Below are positions 58,921-64,000 of a stretch of DNA of 64,000 nucleotides, one piece after another. The stretch spans positions 90,034,563 to 90,098,562 of the forward strand of contig NC_134545.1 in assembly GCF_050624435.1 (NCBI RefSeq). The letters run 5' to 3'. The position numbers were made by a program, and so were the translations under genes. Below the pieces are notes generated by a model. It searched no databases, had not been told where the DNA came from, and saw only the letters and a program-made list of their open reading frames with translations. Numbering within the stretch: position 1 is the stretch's first letter; each line of letters opens with the position of its first letter. Source of the stretch: Tenrec ecaudatus (Eukaryota > Chordata > Mammalia > Afrosoricida > Tenrecidae).

Positions 58921-60590
58921 CCATCCAATTATTTTGTCATACTAATGTGTGTATATGTCCCTCGATTTACCATTGGCCTTTCAAGATCAAGGACCGAGTA
59001 GTATACTTCTCTCATGTTTCCACAAGTTAGGCGCGTGTTAGGCAAATCTTGAATAGTTGAAGGCTCTGTGTATGTTTTATGTGTAAGAGTGGGCAGGGTT
59101 GGAGGAGTACAAACTTTCTATGCCATTTAGATCACTGTAATTTTTTAGTGAGAGTGAGAAATATCACAGAGAACGCATGGTAGGAGCAAGGACTGAATTA
59201 CAGCACTTAGTTGGGTATAGTTGTGAGGTTCCGGATAATCACTAGAAATCATTACAATTTGCAACATATTTTTTGTGCACACATACAAGTATATATTGTT
59301 GAGCTCTGCTGGTAGTTTGTATTGTACCTTTGCTCCATTTGTTTGTGTTCTTAGCTTCCTAGGAAGCCCGAAGGACAAAATGTTACCACTGATTTGCGTG
59401 CATTGTTGTCATTTATGTTGCAATACAGAGGGTAAAAACAATCGTCAGGGCGTTGACAAAACCTCATCAGCTATTCAACAGGTGCTCACATTAAAATTGA
59501 AAAAGATATAATGAACTCAAAGGTAATATGTGTCCGGTAGTATCTCATTCAACTGGGGGCTGCCATATAAATGGGCACTAACCCTGCCCAAGGCTGCTTC
59601 TTAACTCACCATCACTTCAACCCACTGAGGGCCTGAGGGGCTGGTCTACCCTTCAAATGTCCCTATTTGTCATGTTTAAGGTTTGTTGGCCTTTACAAAT
59701 AATCACAATAAATATGCCTTAATAATTAACTTGCATCTATTTAACATAAAATTATGTCATTAAAACTAAATTAAATGTCTCACCCAAGATCTTAATGGAG
59801 CTTATTACCCCCCAAATGCAAAGTCCCTTTTCAATTAAAACTCTTTGCAGCAGTAATTGTAATAATAATTGAACCAATCCACTTACATTTCTTTCCTATC
59901 ATCCCGAACATGTCTCTCATCTTGGCACTGTAGGAAATCTTTGTGTTGGCAGGATATTAGTGAAGCGTGTTGTAGTTAACACTAATTAATTCATGTTGGT
60001 CTCTTCACAATCTAATGAAACAAAATTGAACCTGTACTTTGTTCATTGGTTCATATTTTCCAAATGAGGCATCTAATGGAGATTTTTTTAAGGCATATCA
60101 ACTCTACATAGTTAGCCTATTTGAGATTTCCTTAAGTTTTCCAAATAGAAGCCTCAAATGTTGTGTCCACGATAATGATGATGATAGGGATTGTATGACA
60201 AAAATAATGAGTTGCCACAAAGTAATTGTGTATTTTCAGAACAGAGTTTTAGCTGTGAATCTAGAACCCAGGGTCCATTTTTTTTCTTTGGAGGACAGAA
60301 CACTTGAGAAATTATCTTGATCAGAAAAACGTCAAAGTGTCCTTGCTTAAGTAATATAAGAAAGCTCAGATTGTTTCTAAATAGTTTTGAAAATGCAATT
60401 GCTAGGAAGATAATTCTTGAAGGGAGCATCTTGTTTTTGTTTGGAGAATCTACATTAATTGTCCATTGGACAATATCAGGGCATGATTTTCAATTTTCCT
60501 TTGATTGGATAAGAAGTTTCTTGAATATAATAACATTTAACTTGGTCATTATATCCATACTAGAAAATAGAGTAAACAATACTTGAAGAA
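58921..60590. other. Unique sequence with TAAT-rich core
   Basis: No repeat recognised in 1.67 kb. 59,690-60,010 is dense in TAAT/ATTA words and includes AAATGCAAAG and repeated AATTG/CAATT. It looks like a conserved non-coding element, but conservation cannot be seen from one genome. Confidence 0.4.
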
Positions 60591-61143
60591 GAGTCTGTGT
60601 TATCTGATAAAACATACAACTTTCCTCCAATTCTCTAATGCATCCTCCTCAACCACTGTCATAAACCCAATTCTATCTTACAAATATGGCTAGACAAGAG
60701 GAAGTACACTGATATGGATCAGAGCTGGAAACACTGGTAATCCAGGACAGATAAACCCTCAGGACTAATCATGAGAGTAGCAATACCAGGAGGGTAAGGG
60801 GAAGGTGGGTGAGGAAGGGGGAACTAATCACAATGATCTACATATAACCTCCTCTCTGGGGGATGGGCACCAGAAAAGTGGGTGAAGGGAGACATCAGAC
60901 AGTGTAAGACATGACAAAATAATAATAATTTATAAATTATTAAGGGTTTGTGAGGGAGAGAAGGGAAGGGGAAAATGCGGAGCTGATATCAAGGGCTTAA
61001 CTAGAAGGAAAATATTTTGAGAATGATGATGGCAACAAATGTACAAATGTGTTTGACACAATGGATGGATAGATGGATGGATTGTGATAAGAGTTGTACT
61101 AGACCCCAGTAAAATAATTTTTAAAAGATTCTGTGTTATTCTG
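60591..61143 (+). mobile_element. 5'-truncated L1 3' end with near-perfect target duplication
   Basis: About 520 bases of L1 3' UTR run from 'aaaacatacaactttcctcc' (60,610) to 'gaccccagtaaaataattt' (61,102). Flanks GAGTCTGTGTTATCTG (60,591-60,606) and GATTCTGTGTTATTCTG (61,127-61,143) differ by a substitution and one extra T. It belongs to the same L1 group as the 10.6-kb and 37-kb copies. Confidence 0.85.
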
Positions 61144-61159
61144 GTTTATGTTCTCAAAT

Positions 61160-61215
61160 TAATATATACATATATTTGAATATATATGTATGTATAGATA
61201 CATACAGATAGACAT
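61160..61215. repeat. TA/TG-rich simple sequence
   Basis: ATATA, TATGTATG and GATACATA units follow the L1 insertion closely. Confidence 0.7.
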
Positions 61216-61479
61216 GTATTTCCACTCAGTGATATTAGATAATCACTTTCTAGCTATGATTTTCTGTTTTGTTTTGTCTTAGGAAATGAGGTTGTTGACT
61301 CATGTGATCCTTTAAGATTAAAAATTCAAAATTGTCTTATTCAAAATGTAACATAGCAGCTGAAAGTTTTATCAAAGGAAAATTCATAGTCCATGATTTA
61401 AACAAAGGCACCCTGGAAGTTCAGATGTTAAATGTTCACTTGCTAACTGAAATTTCAGTGATTTGATCTCACCCATTAG

Positions 61480-61615
61480 CTCTATCGGGAAAAGACCCTC
61501 AACCTGGTCCTGTAAAAATTGGAGTCAAGAAACACCAGTGGAGAAATTCTCCTCTGTCTAAGCAGAATCACAATGAGTAATCCTTGACTCAATGGCACCC
61601 TACAACAACAATAAC
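61480..61615 (+). repeat. AfroSINE/RTE-tailed copy
   Basis: The end reads 'gactcaatggcaccctacaa' followed by 'caacaataacat', which is the RTE-type (CAA)n ending. It ties the SINE and RTE 3' ends together. The head is degraded. Confidence 0.65.
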
Positions 61616-62159
61616 ATATTTTAGCAGTAGTATTACAATACTAATTGTATAGCAATACAATAAATAACACTTTAAAGCACTTACTATGCTAGAAACTGTC
61701 AAAAGTATTTTAAAAAGAGAAACTCCTTTAGGAAAAGAGACTTCGGCTTTTTTCTTGCTAAACTAGGAGTCCACACTCTTCCAAGAAAGTAAATCACTAG
61801 CAGCTGAGAAAATGGGTTAAAAAAAAAAAAGAACTCAAAGCAAACATGGAACCTTTTTATGCCTTGCTTCAAGATAGCTACCAAAGGTTGCATGAGATTA
61901 TTTCTGCCACCAAAGGGTTTTATAACGTAGCAGAATTGTGTATAAACATTGACTTTTTTCTAGCAACACAATTGTATAGGAGTCATATGTGATAAAGCCT
62001 AGAATATGATTTGGATTTTCTCATCACCTCCAGCCCAGAGCATAATACTTTGAATACTGTATAATAAATTTCCTAACTTGTTGGCTAAAATAGTAAGCTA
62101 CAAAGTTGTTTTTACTCTCTGTCATTCCTTAGTTCCCCACATCCCATCAGTTACTGTTT
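61616..62159. other. Unique sequence
   Basis: AT-rich, with an A-run at 61,819-61,830. No gene recognised. Confidence 0.4.
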
Positions 62160-62470
62160 TAACTTGGTAAATCACTGGCTGAGAATATTGAAAGTACTGT
62201 GGATGCCAAACGAACGAACAAAGTTGTCTTGGAATAAGTACAACCAGAATGCTCCATAGGGGCAAGGAAGGCAGAATGTCATCTCACATACATTGGGTAG
62301 ATTGTCAGGACTGACTACTCCCTGGAGAAGGACATCTTGCTCGGGCAGTGAAGGATGGTGAAAAAGAAGAATGACCTTGACTAGATGGGTGGGTGGCCAC
62401 AGTGGAGTGCAGCAATGAACTCAAGCATAAAAGCAATTGTGAGGATGGGACAGGACAACCGTACATCCGT
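62160..62470 (+). mobile_element. BovB-like RTE LINE, C-terminal coding piece
   Basis: 'gtggatgccaaacgaacgaa', 'caaccagaatgctccatagg', 'ctccctggagaaggacatct' (62,320) and 'gtggccacagtggagtgca' follow the RTE ORF C-terminus in plus orientation. The element's 3' end is missing. Confidence 0.8.
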
Positions 62471-62474
62471 TTTA

Positions 62475-63060
62475 CCACTTTTATCCTGTTTTGACTTTGA
62501 CTTTTCTCTATTCTGTTGGGTTACCTTTCTTTGGAATGGGCAAACTTAAGGATCTCTTCCAATGAGTTGGCCAGGTATCTGTCTCCCAGATTCCATGGCA
62601 TAGCCTTAGTGTGTATTTCCAGTGTTGTATCAGCTTGTTGAGTAAATCTCTTGTTCAGTTGGTATCCTATCAATTCCTGGAACTTTGTTTTTTTGGGAAT
62701 ACCTTCAGTGTGACTTGGGCTTCTCCTTTTAATATCATTGGTTCTTTATCACATTCTAATCTTAAAATGGTTAAATGTCGATTTGTTCTTCTTGGTAGAG
62801 TGAATCTTTCTATTCATTCCAATCATTCTTGCAAGATTCAATATTTTTCCCATAGACTCTATCAGTATTGCAATTCAAGGCTCTGCATATTTTTTTTAGT
62901 TCTTTAAACTCAAGATATGCTGATTGTGATTTTACTTTTTGTCATTCAAACTCCAGGTCTCTGGATATTTCATTATACTCTTCTACTTACAATAGGTTAT
63001 TTTCTGTGATCTTGGAGAGCAAGATTGTTGTTGCCATTTAACAGCTGATGTAAAGTAAAA
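62475..63060 (-). mobile_element. BovB-like RTE LINE, reverse-transcriptase N-terminal piece
   Basis: Antisense landmarks in order: 'atctcttccaatgagttggc' (62,551), 'ctatcaattcctggaacttt' (62,667), 'cttcagtgtgacttgggctt' (62,703) and 'ccaggtctctggatatttca' (62,953). It faces the plus piece immediately to its left. Confidence 0.75.
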
Positions 63061-63369
63061 TTTTAAGCAGTGGAGTCATTTATATCATGTCATATTTGTT
63101 AGATCAGAAATGTGGAGCAAGGTTACAAACTCCTCAAGATTTTTGCCTTCCTTTTGCCTTCGTCACTGTTGTAGTCTTGCCAAAGGAGCTTTTATGCTCT
63201 CATTTCTCTGTCCACCTGAAATTCTTAGGGCTCTACAGAGCATTTCAGAAAGTCTACATACCAAAAAGTGTATGAGACCATATGCATCTCAAAAGGAAAA
63301 TAAAACTGAACTACGTAATCAATTGAAGAAAGGTCAAGATCGAATTACATTTTCCTGAGAAAATCTGTG
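63061..63369. other. Unassigned sequence
   Basis: Two overlapping short plus frames (63,087-63,275 and 63,110-63,358) show no domain. No repeat recognised. Confidence 0.35.
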
Positions 63370-63875
63370 CTATAGTTTATTGTGCCAGCCTGGCCAATAA
63401 ACACAAGTAGGATTAACTGAAGGGCAGAGGGATAAATGGCTCGGTGAGCCTCACCTTGGTTGTTCTGTGCCTCAGTTTAAAGGGGTACACTACCTGTGGG
63501 ATGCCTAGCCTGTGGGCTGTGTCGTTGTAAGTTGAGGTCCCTTTAAGCCCAACACGATTGGAATGTTCATCTCTGGAGCTGGGGACCAACAGTTGATGAC
63601 AGTTGGTGACCGGCCTTGCTGTGTGCTGCCTGGGGATATGTAGCCCAGCTCTCTCTACAGAAGGGGACTGGCAACTGGCAGCTCTCAAACCTTAAAGGAC
63701 TGCTAGTGTCTCACTGCTATATAATTTAACTGTTAATTTCTTGTATTATCTATCTGTATATAATTTAACGGTCATTTCTTGAATTATATATCTATCTTTA
63801 TAAACATATTTATATATAATTACTAGCAATCTGGTTTGTCTCTCTAGAGAACCCTGTCCAATACAATCTGATACT
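63370..63875 (-). repeat. LTR-like repeat B (copy 2)
   Basis: The reverse complement of 55,280-55,880: it ends 'tctctctagagaaccctgtc' (63,839) and 'caatacaat'. Its other end is a near-perfect hairpin at 63,375-63,402. A 45-base AT-rich unit (TATATAATTTAAC…) is present twice near 63,718 and 63,757. Confidence 0.65.
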
Positions 63876-64000
63876 TAAAAAATATCAAATATAAAATTGT
63901 TTGCATCTATTCCTTATTTTTTGTTGTTCCTGCTTTACTGGTCTTGTAATTACAGACATTTATCCTGTCCATTTACCTAGCCCTACACGTATGGATCTGG
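63876..64000. other. Unique sequence to the window end
   Basis: No feature recognised. Confidence 0.3.

Noticed and set aside
1..64000. tRNA, rRNA and snRNA genes
   Set aside because: tRNA-like text is confined to AfroSINE and MIR heads, which are SINE components. No other structured RNA was recognised by eye.

Overview
This is vertebrate nuclear DNA with no intact protein-coding gene that I can support. The repeats identify the organism best. About 30 copies of a short tRNA-type SINE end in a motif close to GACTCRATGGCAGTG, the signature of AfroSINEs. The window also holds BovB-like RTE LINE pieces, a large L1 with a long 3' UTR and tandem 5' UTR monomers, and ancient MIR and L2 copies. Together these point to an afrotherian placental mammal (tenrec, golden mole, aardvark, elephant-shrew or elephant group). 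I cannot fix the species by eye.

Layout. 1-10.6 kb: mostly unique sequence with L2, MIR, AfroSINE copies and one young 5'-truncated L1 (3.84-4.51 kb, perfect 17-base target duplication). 10.6-about 19.8 kb: one very long, decayed but nearly full-structure L1 on the minus strand, with 5' UTR monomers, ORF1, ORF2 and a 2-kb 3' UTR. 19.8-32.7 kb: old L1, MIR and L2, AfroSINEs, an inverted pair of a 0.5-kb LTR-like repeat, and an RTE fragment. 32.8-34.5 kb: repeat-free and locally CpG-rich; this is the best candidate for function. 36.06-37.97 kb: a 1.9-kb L1 3' UTR insertion. 38.65-40.47 kb: a processed EEF1A1 pseudogene. 41.8-43.3 kb: a patchwork of ancient L1. 44.65-45.66 kb: an L1 copy with an inverted 5' half (twin priming). 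46-53 kb: AfroSINEs, L2 and an unusual 3'-UTR-like retroelement. 53-55.2 kb: unique. 55.3-63.9 kb: two inverted copies of a second LTR-like repeat, a 2-kb RTE copy carrying nested insertions, a TAAT-rich unique block, another L1 3' end, and an RTE split into two facing pieces.

How the parts relate. L1 machinery probably made the L1 insertions and the EEF1A1 retrocopy, since these carry A-rich tails and target duplications. The AfroSINEs share their 3' end with the RTE element, so RTE enzymes probably moved them. I found no rRNA, tRNA, CRISPR, operon or bacterial-type system. The most useful leads are the L1 structural variants, the RTE/SINE relationship and three unique blocks that look like possible regulatory DNA or exons. 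Family names rest on recalled consensus sequences; RepeatMasker would settle them.
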